Source: an uncultured Lachnotalea sp. (GTDB lineage: Bacteria > Bacillota > Clostridia > Lachnospirales > Lachnospiraceae). Taken from it: 64,000 nt of DNA. Location: assembly GCA_948470255.1 (NCBI GenBank), contig CAOKOS010000004.1:1-64000 (forward strand), written 5' to 3'. Numbering within the stretch: the first letter of the stretch is position 1; every line of letters begins with the position of its first letter. The notes beneath the pieces were generated by a model. The model made no database searches. It was given only the letters and a program-made list of their open reading frames with translations, and was not told the DNA's origin. The position numbers were made by a program, and so were the translations under genes. Below are positions 8,105 to 16,462 of this stretch, piece by piece.

Positions 8105-9856
8105 ATGTGGGACAGAAAAGAACTGAAAAGAGAAAGCCGGGCCGTCATGAAAAAACATTATTGGCGTGTCATTGCCATTTGCTTTATTGTAACCTTCATG
8201 TCCGGCAGCCAGAACCGTACGTTTTCTGCCGTCTTTTCTTATGATTCTTCTAAGGAAACCCTGGATGCGGTTCAGGAAAATACGGTGTTTGATATTAATG
8301 ATATCAGAGAGAAAAAGCCTTTGGATATTCTTCTGGAAAGATTTGAGAACCGCAGCAGGAAAGAAGAGGAGATTGTAGAACGAAGTCCTTATAAAGAAGG
8401 GGTTTTCTCCGCGATTTTTAATCAGGCGGTGGCCACCGGTTCTGTATTTTCAGGGATTATTACCCTGGTTTTAAAGCCGGTGATAAAAGGGGCATGGCTT
8501 TCTTTGATCTCAGCTGCGGCAGGAGCTGCTTTGTTGTTTTTCTGGTGGCTGCTTGTCCGGAATATTATACAGGTGGGAAGCTGCCGCTTCTTTCTGGAAG
8601 CCCATACATATAGAAATACAAAAGGGAACAGGATTTTCTTTTCTTATAAAGTGGGACGTGTGTGGAAAACAGCTGTCGTGATGCTTCGGAAATTCCTTTA
8701 CCATTGGCTTTGGTCTTTGACGATCATAGGCGGCTGGATTAAAGGATATTCTTATATGATGGTGCCATATCTGGCGGCAGAAAACCCCAATATCAAAGGT
8801 CGGGAGGCCATCCGTGTCTCCAGGAAAATGATGAAAGGAAATAAGTGGAAGGCATTTTTGCTGGACTGTTCCTTTCTGGGATGGAGCCTTCTCAGTTTGA
8901 TGACTCTCGGGCTGGTGAATATTTTTTATACCAATGCTTATAAGTCGGGCGCACGGGCGGCGCTTTATTTGGCCATCAGGGAACGGGCCATTTTGGAACA
9001 GGCTGAATATTGTTCTGTCTTTACAGATGCCTATTTGGCCTGCCCGCCAGAAGAAGAAGATCTTAGGGAAGCCTTCCGGCGGGAGGCAGTTATGATGGAA
9101 GGGGCGGACTGGAGGGAGCAGAGTCAGAATATCAGCGCGGTAAAGATGGATGTTCTTGCAGAGTACCCGTCTGTTCTTTTTACCATACCGGAGGGGCTTC
9201 GGGCAAAACGTTCAGGAATCAATTATCATTGTAAATATGGAATTACCGGAATTATTCTTTTATTTTTTATCTTTTCTTTTGTGGGCTGGGCGTGGGAAGT
9301 GGGGCTTCACATGGTACAAAGCGGGGAATTTGTCAATCGGGGCGTGTTCCACGGCCCGTGGCTCCCTATTTATGGTTCTGGCGGGGTTCTGGTGCTGGTG
9401 CTTTTAAAAAAACTGCGGGATCACCCAGTGGTCACGTTTTTTATGACAGTGTTACTATGCGGTATTGTGGAGTATGGAACCAGCTGGGTCCTGGAACAGA
9501 TGTATGGAGTCCGGTGGTGGGACTACAGTGGATATTTTCTGAACCTGAACGGCAGGATTTGTGCAGAAGGGCTGTTGGTCTTCGGCTTGGGAGGATGTGC
9601 GTTTATTTACATTTTGGCGCCTCTCATGATGGAAAAAGGGCTTGGAAGAATATCTGTGAAGGTACGGCTAATTTTGTGCGCGGTGCTTTTAGCGCTGTTC
9701 GCGGCGGATTTCTGGTATTCCAGAGAGATGCCAAACAGCGGACAGGGGATAAACGGCCGTCGGGAAGAAGTTATTTCGCCTGGCAGATACGCTGAAACAG
9801 AATGGGGAGAACCTGGAAATAAAGGACGGAAGAAGAGGATAAGGAATAGGATATGA
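8105..9856 (+). CDS. DUF975 and ABC-transporter type IV membrane protein
   Basis: A 583-residue polytopic membrane protein. The N-terminal part (about 1-300) opens MWDRKELKRESRAVMKKHYW, typical of DUF975 integral membrane proteins, and has membrane segments near 20-35, 115-160, 195-215 and 255-275. The C-terminal part (about 375-530) resembles the CmpB/putative ABC-transporter type IV family, with IFSFVGWAWEVGLH, GVFHGPWLPIYG and EYGTSWVLEQMYGVRWWDY. The start at 8105 is preferred to an ATG at 8093 because GAGGA lies seven bases before it. It overlaps the next gene by ATGA, implying coupled translation. Function is unknown. Confidence 0.75.
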   Translation: MWDRKELKRESRAVMKKHYWRVIAICFIVTFMSGSQNRTFSAVFSYDSSKETLDAVQENTVFDINDIREKKPLDILLERFENRSRKEEEIVERSPYKEGVFSAIFNQAVATGSVFSGIITLVLKPVIKGAWLSLISAAAGAALLFFWWLLVRNIIQVGSCRFFLEAHTYRNTKGNRIFFSYKVGRVWKTAVVMLRKFLYHWLWSLTIIGGWIKGYSYMMVPYLAAENPNIKGREAIRVSRKMMKGNKWKAFLLDCSFLGWSLLSLMTLGLVNIFYTNAYKSGARAALYLAIRERAILEQAEYCSVFTDAYLACPPEEEDLREAFRREAVMMEGADWREQSQNISAVKMDVLAEYPSVLFTIPEGLRAKRSGINYHCKYGITGIILLFFIFSFVGWAWEVGLHMVQSGEFVNRGVFHGPWLPIYGSGGVLVLVLLKKLRDHPVVTFFMTVLLCGIVEYGTSWVLEQMYGVRWWDYSGYFLNLNGRICAEGLLVFGLGGCAFIYILAPLMMEKGLGRISVKVRLILCAVLLALFAADFWYSREMPNSGQGINGRREEVISPGRYAETEWGEPGNKGRKKRIRNRI

Positions 9857-11049
9857 AAGCGGGAGGCCCTTTTATCATGGAAGAAAATCATGCAGATGCT
9901 GGAAAACGAAGCAAGGTGGTTTTAATCCCCTGTGACACTTATGAGGAGGAGGCGGTATACCAGGCCCTAAAGGCAGGGATTGGACTGATTGGAGGGCTGG
10001 AGTCCCTGATAAGGCCGGAGGAAAAAGTAATGCTTAAGCCGAATTTGGTCCGGAAGGCGAAACTTTCCAGGCCGGTGGTGACACATCCGGCAGTGATGGG
10101 AGCGGTTGCAAGGCTTCTCAAGGAGGCGGGGGTTAAAAATGTGAAAGCCGGGGATTCCTGCGGCGTAGGCATGGCCACTGCCGCGGCCGCAGCGGTGGGG
10201 ATGGATACCATTCTGGGAAAATACGGGGCGGAGCTGGTAGACTTTACCGGGATGGGTGCGGTTCCATATGAAAACGGCGTACAGGCGAAGAGTTTTTTTC
10301 TGTCGCGGGAAATACTGGAGTCAGATGTCATTATTAATGTCTGTAAAATGAAGACCCACGCCTTGGAACGGGTGACGGGAGCTGTGAAAAATATGTATGG
10401 CTGTATTCATGGGCTTCATAAGGCGAAAGGGCACACCCTTTACCCGAGCGCTGATAGTTTTGCCAGGATGCTGGTGGACTTGAACCAATTTTTAAAGCCC
10501 AGGTTTTATATTATGGACGGAATTGTCGCCATGGAGGGGAATGGGCCCACATCTGGTGATCCTGTGCACATGAATGTGCTTCTTGTGTCTGAGGATGCGG
10601 TGGCCCTTGACAGTGTATTTTGCCGCTTGGTCAATCTGAAGCCGGAGCTGGTTCCCACCAATTATCATGGGGAGAAGATGGGCCTCGGTGTATGGCAGGA
10701 AGAAAAAATAGAGTTGGTTTTGCCGGAAGGAGGGAAACCACGGGAGATTTCCATGGATGAAGCGGCGGAACGCTGGGGGAAATCGGATTTTCGTGTGGAC
10801 AGACGGCGGATCAAAAGCGGCAACTGGGTAAGAATGGGCCGATTTTTTAATGTCTTTCAGAAGAAACCATATGTGGACGGAGAGAAATGTGTGAAATGCG
10901 GCGTTTGTGTGGAGAGCTGTCCTGTGGAGGGAAAGGCTGTCACTTTTAAAAATGGACGGAAGAGCCCACCGGTTTATGATTATAAAAAATGCATCCGGTG
11001 TTTCTGCTGTCAGGAAATGTGTCCCCACAAGGCCATTAAGGTAAAATAA
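9853..11049 (+). CDS. DUF362 protein with two 4Fe-4S motifs
   Basis: A 398-residue protein. Residues about 25-290 form a DUF362 domain (VMLKPNLVRKAKLSRPVVTHP, KMKTHALERVTGAVKNMYG). The C-terminus is a ferredoxin-type domain with CVKCGVCVESCPVEGKA and CIRCFCCQEMCPHKA, so two 4Fe-4S clusters are expected and an electron-transfer role is likely. The ATG at 9853 overlaps the stop of the upstream membrane protein; an alternative ATG at 9877 has GGGAGG about ten bases before it. The substrate or partner is unknown; the coupled membrane protein is the best clue. Confidence 0.85.
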   Translation: MKAGGPFIMEENHADAGKRSKVVLIPCDTYEEEAVYQALKAGIGLIGGLESLIRPEEKVMLKPNLVRKAKLSRPVVTHPAVMGAVARLLKEAGVKNVKAGDSCGVGMATAAAAAVGMDTILGKYGAELVDFTGMGAVPYENGVQAKSFFLSREILESDVIINVCKMKTHALERVTGAVKNMYGCIHGLHKAKGHTLYPSADSFARMLVDLNQFLKPRFYIMDGIVAMEGNGPTSGDPVHMNVLLVSEDAVALDSVFCRLVNLKPELVPTNYHGEKMGLGVWQEEKIELVLPEGGKPREISMDEAAERWGKSDFRVDRRRIKSGNWVRMGRFFNVFQKKPYVDGEKCVKCGVCVESCPVEGKAVTFKNGRKSPPVYDYKKCIRCFCCQEMCPHKAIKVK

Positions 11050-11077
11050 CAGAGATTTTTTAAGCTGCATTTGCCAA

Positions 11078-11105
11078 AACTGCCGCCTGGTATCAGGCGG
11101 CAGTT
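11078..11105. terminator. Perfect 12-bp hairpin after DUF362 gene
   Basis: AACTGCCGCCTG and CAGGCGGCAGTT pair perfectly around GTAT, 28 bases after the stop. There is no T-run, so termination may be weak; it may instead protect the 3' end. Confidence 0.5.
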
Positions 11106-11133
11106 GCCATATGGGAAACTTCGATCCCCATAC

Positions 11134-11310
11134 TAGCCTTTCAGGCCCGCTCACGCGCGGCGATTGCGCTTTGCGCAATCTTTGTTCCTTTATAGGAAAC
11201 TGCGTCCTATAAAGGAAAAACGCTCCGCGCAGATCGCACTGCGGTGGAGAGGAACTATATCGCTGAAGCGCTCCGCCGCAGGCGGAGAATCCTGCGTGGC
11301 AGGATTCTTT
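11134..11310. repeat. Modular hairpin repeat, copy A
   Basis: A run of short palindromes: GATTGCGC/GCGCAATC (11162-11180), CCTTTATAGGA/TCCTATAAAGG (11187-11215), CTCCGCC/GGCGGAG (11271-11287) and GAATCCTGC/GCAGGATTC (11287-11307). The block 11134-11186 recurs at 62308-62360 with one difference in 53 bases, 11188-11244 recurs in diverged form at 37587-37643, and 11249-11270 recurs at 62253-62274. It fills the gap between the DUF362 gene and the convergent gene at 11314. Confidence 0.8.
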
Positions 11311-11313
11311 GTT

Positions 11314-12396
11314 CTATGAGTTTCCCAGCCGTGCAAGAGTATCTAAAAGACTTGCCGAAGAATCCTGGGGATCATGGAGAGATTCTATTTCTATTTCCAC
11401 GTCATGTTCCGTTCCGGGGGCCGGAGGGGTGTCTTCAGTCCCAGAGCCGGTTGTTCCGGCAGGCGGCGCCGGGACTATGGGGGAAGGAGGGCAGCAGCAG
11501 CCACGGGAATCTTCACATTCATTTTTCAAGGTTTCTTCATTTTTAGGCGGTCCCAATTCCAGAGGTTTGATTTCGCGGTCCAAAAGGCCGCCGGATACAA
11601 ACTCCATGCAGACGCTGTCTTCCTGGGGAATCAGGCTTCCTTTGGGGACAACGGCGCGGCCATTGTGGGGAATCAGATACTGGGAGTAATAAATACTCTT
11701 CAGATAGATGGTCAACCCCATGGAGGCTTCGCCGGTGGCCGGGTCAAAACTCAGGACTTTAGGAATGATGATCATGTTAAGTCCCTGGGACGGCGCCGCG
11801 GTTCCGGTGGAAAAACCTACGTAATTGATGACAGGATCCGCAGCGGTTGCGGCAGAATAAGACACACCGTAAGGGGCATAAAGCTCCAGTTCCACGGAAG
11901 AGGGGTTGGTATCTTCGTCAAAGTAGGTATAATCAGCCGTTCCGGAGGCAGGTAAATATACAGCGGATACTGGAAGGACGGTAAGAATCCGTTTTGCACA
12001 ATCATAAAGTTTGACGGCAAAATTTACTGTAAGGCTCTGCAGTGTTACTGAGTAGCAGTTGGGCCGTCCGCTGATGGGAGTGATGACAGGAGCTTCTCCC
12101 GGAGCTGTGGAGAATGTCACGGAAACAGCTTCCGCCGTGGCGCTTTCCGCTGTGGGATAAGTGGTGGCGAAATCTGCAGCCAGAGTGATCTGACGGCACA
12201 AATTGATGCCGATTTCATCGTAGACGACGGGGGCAAGAAGCGTCAGATACTGGGGAGTCCCACAGATGGGAGACGTACACACATCAAAGCAGGGTTCCGG
12301 TGCAGGAGAAGCGCCGCCGCAGCTTCCATTTGCCAGAGTGACGTTTACTGTGTCCTTGCGGCTGCATTTGCAGCCTTTAGGCTTGTATTTAGGCAT
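11314..12396 (-). CDS. Cys- and Pro-rich protein, possibly spore surface
   Basis: A protein of 360 residues that I do not recognise by name. The N-terminus is basic and Cys-rich (MPKYKPKGCKCSRKD, then CGGASPAPEPCFDVCTSPICG). A central part of about 250 residues is rich in beta-prone and Ala/Thr/Ser residues (TLLAPVVYDEIGINLCRQITL). The tail has GCCCPPSPIVPAPPAG and an acidic segment. There is no signal peptide, which together with Cys/Pro content recalls coat or exosporium proteins; this is inference. The ATG at 12396 is used; a TTG at 12414 is possible. CATATAATA upstream on the minus strand fits a sporulation -10 box of the CATAnnnTA type. Confidence 0.55.
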   Translation of the reverse strand: MPKYKPKGCKCSRKDTVNVTLANGSCGGASPAPEPCFDVCTSPICGTPQYLTLLAPVVYDEIGINLCRQITLAADFATTYPTAESATAEAVSVTFSTAPGEAPVITPISGRPNCYSVTLQSLTVNFAVKLYDCAKRILTVLPVSAVYLPASGTADYTYFDEDTNPSSVELELYAPYGVSYSAATAADPVINYVGFSTGTAAPSQGLNMIIIPKVLSFDPATGEASMGLTIYLKSIYYSQYLIPHNGRAVVPKGSLIPQEDSVCMEFVSGGLLDREIKPLELGPPKNEETLKNECEDSRGCCCPPSPIVPAPPAGTTGSGTEDTPPAPGTEHDVEIEIESLHDPQDSSASLLDTLARLGNS

Positions 12397-12507
12397 AAGC
12401 TTATATCCCTTCAATATGAATCGTTCACCATATTATATGCCTGCTGGCATAAGACGGTGATTCTTTCCATATACTGAAGAGAGCATAAAACGAAAAGGGG
12501 CTGTTTT

Positions 12508-13233
12508 ATGGAAAGGATCCATAGCCTTCCAGACGGGACAAAGCTTGCGGTATGGGAAGAGAAGAATCAGGTGATGGCATTGACGCTGCCGGTTCGGAGG
12601 GGGATGGGCGTTTCAGTGCTGGCGCGGGACGTGTTGAAAGATTTGACGTCTGTTTTGTTTCGAGGTTCTGTATATTATGCCTACCATAGCCTGGAACACA
12701 GAGTGTTTTTCGGGGCGGCGGGGGAAGGGCAGCCCACGGCTATCCTGTCAGATCCTTCAGATGAGAAAGGATATTCGGGATTTCAGCTTTTGGAATGGAA
12801 AGGGGAACTTTATTTGTTTTTCCGGGCCAGAAGCCAGAAAGGAAAAACATGGGAAATCAAATTTATGCGTCCCCTTTCGGACCGGGAAGCCCAGACATTT
12901 TGGGAAGGGTTTGAGAAAACGCCAAAACCGGTGTACGCTGCGGGAGAAAAACTGAATATCCTGGCAGAGGGGAAGATTTGCACCTGGAACGGGAAGGAAC
13001 CGCCGGAACCGGGAGAGATTCTGCGGTCTGGCACAGGAAAGAAAGCAAGGGACACGATTCTCCGCCTGGAGAGGGAAAATAAACAGTATAAAGCACAGGC
13101 GGAAGCCCTTATGCAAAAACAGGAACATCAGTTGGCAGAAGTCAAAAAACAATACGACGAACTGGCAGGTTATGCGGCGGAACTCCAGAAAGAAGGGAAA
13201 CGCTGGAGGGAAAAATATTATAACAAACACTGA
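12508..13233 (+). CDS. Unknown protein with C-terminal coiled coil
   Basis: A 241-residue soluble protein of unknown function. Residues 1-165 look like a compact beta-rich domain (LPDGTKLAVWEEKNQVMALTL, GSVYYAYHSLEHRVFFGA, GELYLFFRARSQKGKTWE), and residues about 178-238 form a charged heptad-like coiled coil (RDTILRLERENKQYKAQAEA, EVKKQYDELAGYAAELQKEG). The ATG at 12508 follows AAAAGGGG. It diverges from the Cys/Pro-rich gene, so the two may share regulation. CATATACT about 35 bases upstream could be a sporulation-type -10 box, which is weak evidence. It converges with the MoxR-type gene, ending one base before it. Confidence 0.6.
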   Translation: MERIHSLPDGTKLAVWEEKNQVMALTLPVRRGMGVSVLARDVLKDLTSVLFRGSVYYAYHSLEHRVFFGAAGEGQPTAILSDPSDEKGYSGFQLLEWKGELYLFFRARSQKGKTWEIKFMRPLSDREAQTFWEGFEKTPKPVYAAGEKLNILAEGKICTWNGKEPPEPGEILRSGTGKKARDTILRLERENKQYKAQAEALMQKQEHQLAEVKKQYDELAGYAAELQKEGKRWREKYYNKH

Positions 13234-14742
13234 TTACGTCCATTCCAGGCACCGGGCGTATTCTTTTGCCATCCGTTCCGATAAAAACGCCTTGGTTTCA
13301 GTATGTTCAGTTAATTCTGTGAAAAAAAGGCAGCAAGTAAGGCCGTCGCCAAATATTTCCGGTATAAATGCCAGGATGCCACGAAGGACTGATTCCAGCC
13401 GCACTGCTTCGGCAGTTGTTTCGGAATGAAAGTTTCCGGCCATCTGTTCCATGGCGGCAATGGCATTTTTGCAGGAGTTTCCTGTGGCTTCGCCTGTTAC
13501 AGGGCAGGTTTTAGAGGAGGATTCTTCCAATCCAATGCCCAGGAGGCGTGTTTCAGAGGCGAACATTTTTACGGTGTCGGCAAGAAGAAGCTCTTTTGCT
13601 TCTTCTTCTGCGGGAAGAAGGCCGAATTCCTTCCGTTTTTGCAGCGCGGCCTTTCGTTTTTCAAGGAGTTCCAGGCACATTTTTCCTATGGAGGAAAAAT
13701 CGGGATGGAGGGCTTCCAGCCCGCCGATAAAATAGGACAGGCTTTCAGAAAGGAGCCGCTTTTCATTCCACTTGTGAAGCTGTCCGTGGATATTTTGGAT
13801 CAGGTATTGGGCCAGGCAAAGCTGCTCATCGGCAGGGGCATTTTTTAGAGAAGGGAATCCCACTGGAATCTGTCCGCAGCTGGTGAGGGCCTCCAATCCG
13901 GAGTCTGTGGCCGACCGGAGGAAAAGACGGTAAAAAGAGGTAAACCCTTCACAGATTTCATTGCATTGAAGGTATTGAGGGAAAAATTCTTCATGGACAG
14001 GGAGGGAAAGGGCTTCGTAGGTTTCCAGGGCTTTTGATAGATCCTCCCAGCTTCGCGGCGTGACAAATTCCTTTTTTCCTCCCTGGCGCCGGTACACACA
14101 GAAATCTTCAGGACGCAGTGAAAGATATGCAAGGATGGAGGCGTGGACGGCATGATCCAAGGCATAAAGGCGCCATGCGCTTAAATCCGGTTCCAAGGTG
14201 AGAAGGCGGACTCGGTCTAAGGTGACAATATCCAGTTCCCTGGCGGCGCGGTTGTAACCGGAGGGATTTCCTGCAGCGACAATGAGCCAGCCGTCAGGAA
14301 TCTTGTGGTTTCCGAAAGTTTTAAATTGGAGAAGACGCAGCATGGTGGGAAGCAGTGTTTCAGAGACGCAGTTGATTTCATCTAAGAAAAGGACACCTTC
14401 TTCCATACCTGTTTCTTCCATGACCTGCAAAATATCGCCGACAATTTCACTCATGGTGTATTCTGTGATGGAATAAGGGGCGCCCCGGAAAGAACGGTTT
14501 CGTATTACCGGAAGCCCGATGGCGCTCTGGCGGGTGTGGTGTGTCATGGCGTAGGAAAGAAAAGCGACATGGCACTGGGCGGCAGCCTGTTTTACAATGG
14601 CTGTTTTTCCAATGCCCGGGGCGCCCATCAAGAGAAGGGGCCGGCGGTGCTCCATGGGAATACGGTAAAGGCCGGAGCTGTTTTTGGCGGTATATGCTTT
14701 GATGGTACGGCAGATCTCTTCTTTCGCTTCTTTGATGTTCAT
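13234..14742 (-). CDS. MoxR-type AAA ATPase
   Basis: A 502-residue AAA+ ATPase of the MoxR kind, which usually acts as a chaperone with a VWA partner. Walker A is GAPGIGKT at residues 40-47, Walker B VLFLDEIN at 117-124, and a sensor-1 Asn lies in VAAGNPSGYN. Residues beyond about 300 are family-specific and helical. The start at 14742 has GGAAAGGA upstream; a longer reading frame to 14790 is not supported. It overlaps the end of the VWA gene by four bases (ATGA), so the two proteins are probably made in a fixed ratio. The target of the pair is unknown. Confidence 0.85.
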   Translation of the reverse strand: MNIKEAKEEICRTIKAYTAKNSSGLYRIPMEHRRPLLLMGAPGIGKTAIVKQAAAQCHVAFLSYAMTHHTRQSAIGLPVIRNRSFRGAPYSITEYTMSEIVGDILQVMEETGMEEGVLFLDEINCVSETLLPTMLRLLQFKTFGNHKIPDGWLIVAAGNPSGYNRAARELDIVTLDRVRLLTLEPDLSAWRLYALDHAVHASILAYLSLRPEDFCVYRRQGGKKEFVTPRSWEDLSKALETYEALSLPVHEEFFPQYLQCNEICEGFTSFYRLFLRSATDSGLEALTSCGQIPVGFPSLKNAPADEQLCLAQYLIQNIHGQLHKWNEKRLLSESLSYFIGGLEALHPDFSSIGKMCLELLEKRKAALQKRKEFGLLPAEEEAKELLLADTVKMFASETRLLGIGLEESSSKTCPVTGEATGNSCKNAIAAMEQMAGNFHSETTAEAVRLESVLRGILAFIPEIFGDGLTCCLFFTELTEHTETKAFLSERMAKEYARCLEWT

Positions 14743-16178
14743 GGTACAGTCCTTTCCGTTTTTGCATTTAAAACTAAAATTTCGGCCCACTCAGGTACGT
14801 CGATGTCGTCGTATTGGCCGTCCAGGAAGATAAAAACTGTTTTGACGCCGGGGGGCTTTGCGGGAAAAATACCGGCTCCGTCAGTAAAAAATAAGACGGC
14901 AGACAGCTCGGAAAATTCTCCGGATCTTTGCAGGTTTTCAATATAGGAAAAAGCCGGGCCGAAATCAGTGCCGCCCATTCCGTATATTTCCAAATGATCA
15001 ATATAATCTTTTAAGTCCTCTAAGGAGGTCAGCTTGTCATCCCGTTCCACCTTTGTATCGCACTGAAGGATATGGAGGTTGAAGGGGCAAAAGAACAGTT
15101 CTTCTTCCAGAATCAGATTCCTGGTTTCTTCCAGAAAAGCCTGGGTCAGGGCGTGGGAACAGGAGGCGGAAGTGTCAATGACAATGGCCAATTCCCGGAT
15201 TTTCTCAGATTCCGCGTATTCCAGAGGCTCCATAAGCGGGATACCGTCATAATGTTCCAGCCCGAAAAGATAAGGGGCATAGGAAAATTCATGGTCATTT
15301 ATTTTCATTTCCTCTCCCCATCCAGAAAGGCTCTTCAAAAGACTGCGGTAATCATGGCGCCGGGTGTCTGTGAGGGAAAGAGGGCGGCGCATACCTCCTG
15401 GATTCCGTCCAGGATTACCACGCCGCTTTTTTTCCTGCCTTGTTGGAGAGAGGGGGGCATCTGTTCCGGTAAGCTGTTTTTGCAGTTTTTTCCAGTGGCA
15501 GGCGGTAGATTCCGCTTCTGCCATTTTGGATGATGGGATTCCCTTTCCAGAGCTGTTTTCACTGCCGCCTTTTGTGCCCCATGGTTTAGCGGAAGGGTTC
15601 CCCTTTTGCAGGATGGGCCAAAGATCATGGCTGTCAGAGAAGGGAAACTTGCCCGGGGCTGTAAAAACAGGGTCGCCTGGAGGGACGCTTTTCAAGCAGG
15701 AGGATAAAAGGCGGGCCTGATAAAGGGGGACTTCCGGAAAATTTTCGGAAATGGTTTTCAGCCATTGATGAAAATTTTCAGGTAAAAGCTCCGGTATCCA
15801 GACCTCCAGAATGTGCCAGGCGGTGATGTCACAGGACAGGCTCCAGATTTGGGGAGGACAGGCGGGGGGGATGGAAAAGGGATGGCCGAAGAGGCAGTGA
15901 ATCACTTGATGCAGCAAAAATGCCTCCATGAGAGAAAGCTTCTCTTCAGAGCAGCCTTTTGCCATGGAAGACAAAAATGGAAAATTCCAGAAAACCCGGA
16001 GGCCATCGGAAGCACAGAGGCAAAGGGGTTCAGGGAAACCGGAAATAGAAAAGGGAAGAAAAACCGAAGGGCCGGCGAGTTCATCCGACGTCCTGGCCAA
16101 AGGTTTTGCCAGAGTATGAAGCCGCCTGTAAAGACGTTTCCGTATTTGGTTGAAAAATTCTTCCCATGCGCTGTCCAT
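14739..16178 (-). CDS. VWA-like domain protein, partner of MoxR ATPase
   Basis: A 479-residue protein. Residues about 1-135 form an N-terminal domain ending near HQVIHCLFGHPFSIP, of the putative metallopeptidase kind found with VWA-like (DUF2201) proteins, with HxxxH visible. A low-complexity basic linker covers about 215-290. The C-terminus from about 329 is a von Willebrand A fold with a MIDAS-like DTSAS at 335-339 and GMGGTDFGP near 402. The ATG at 16178 has GGAAAGGAG before it. It is first in a two-gene operon with the MoxR ATPase. No third gene reveals the substrate, though metal-cofactor insertion is common for such pairs. Confidence 0.8.
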   Translation of the reverse strand: MDSAWEEFFNQIRKRLYRRLHTLAKPLARTSDELAGPSVFLPFSISGFPEPLCLCASDGLRVFWNFPFLSSMAKGCSEEKLSLMEAFLLHQVIHCLFGHPFSIPPACPPQIWSLSCDITAWHILEVWIPELLPENFHQWLKTISENFPEVPLYQARLLSSCLKSVPPGDPVFTAPGKFPFSDSHDLWPILQKGNPSAKPWGTKGGSENSSGKGIPSSKMAEAESTACHWKKLQKQLTGTDAPLSPTRQEKKRRGNPGRNPGGMRRPLSLTDTRRHDYRSLLKSLSGWGEEMKINDHEFSYAPYLFGLEHYDGIPLMEPLEYAESEKIRELAIVIDTSASCSHALTQAFLEETRNLILEEELFFCPFNLHILQCDTKVERDDKLTSLEDLKDYIDHLEIYGMGGTDFGPAFSYIENLQRSGEFSELSAVLFFTDGAGIFPAKPPGVKTVFIFLDGQYDDIDVPEWAEILVLNAKTERTVP

Positions 16179-16351
16179 AGAGACTCCTTTCCCATACTTT
16201 CCGGATGGCGCCGCCGGTTGACAAGGACATACATGATCCAGCCAAGGGACGGTATATAAACGGTCATATATATATATCGGCTTTATCGGTAAAATAACTA
16301 TATAAAGTGCAGAAATCCAGATGTAAAATATGGGCCGTAGACTTTGATGAA

Positions 16352-16380
16352 TAGACATTCCCCGCAGGATAGAGTATACT
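16352..16380 (+). promoter_or_regulatory. Promoter of LacI-family gene
   Basis: TAGACA at 16352-16357 and TATACT at 16375-16380 are separated by 17 bases. Confidence 0.6.
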
Positions 16381-16406
16381 TAAATGAAATGCCGGGAAAT
16401 AACTAT

Positions 16407-16442
16407 GCTACCGGCTGGTAAAGACATATATTAGCTGGTAGC
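16407..16442. promoter_or_regulatory. Palindromic operator candidate before LacI-family gene
   Basis: GCTACCGGCT (16407-16416) and AGCTGGTAGC (16433-16442) are inverted copies matching at nine of ten positions. The left part also contains the dyad TACCGGCTGGTA. Lying just after the transcription start, they fit autoregulation by the LacI-family product. Confidence 0.5.
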
Positions 16443-16462
16443 AGACAGATATTGGGGAAATT

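Noticed and set aside
10492-11178. 228-codon minus-strand frame
   Set aside because: Antisense of the DUF362 gene, whose Cys motifs are plainly coding on the plus strand.
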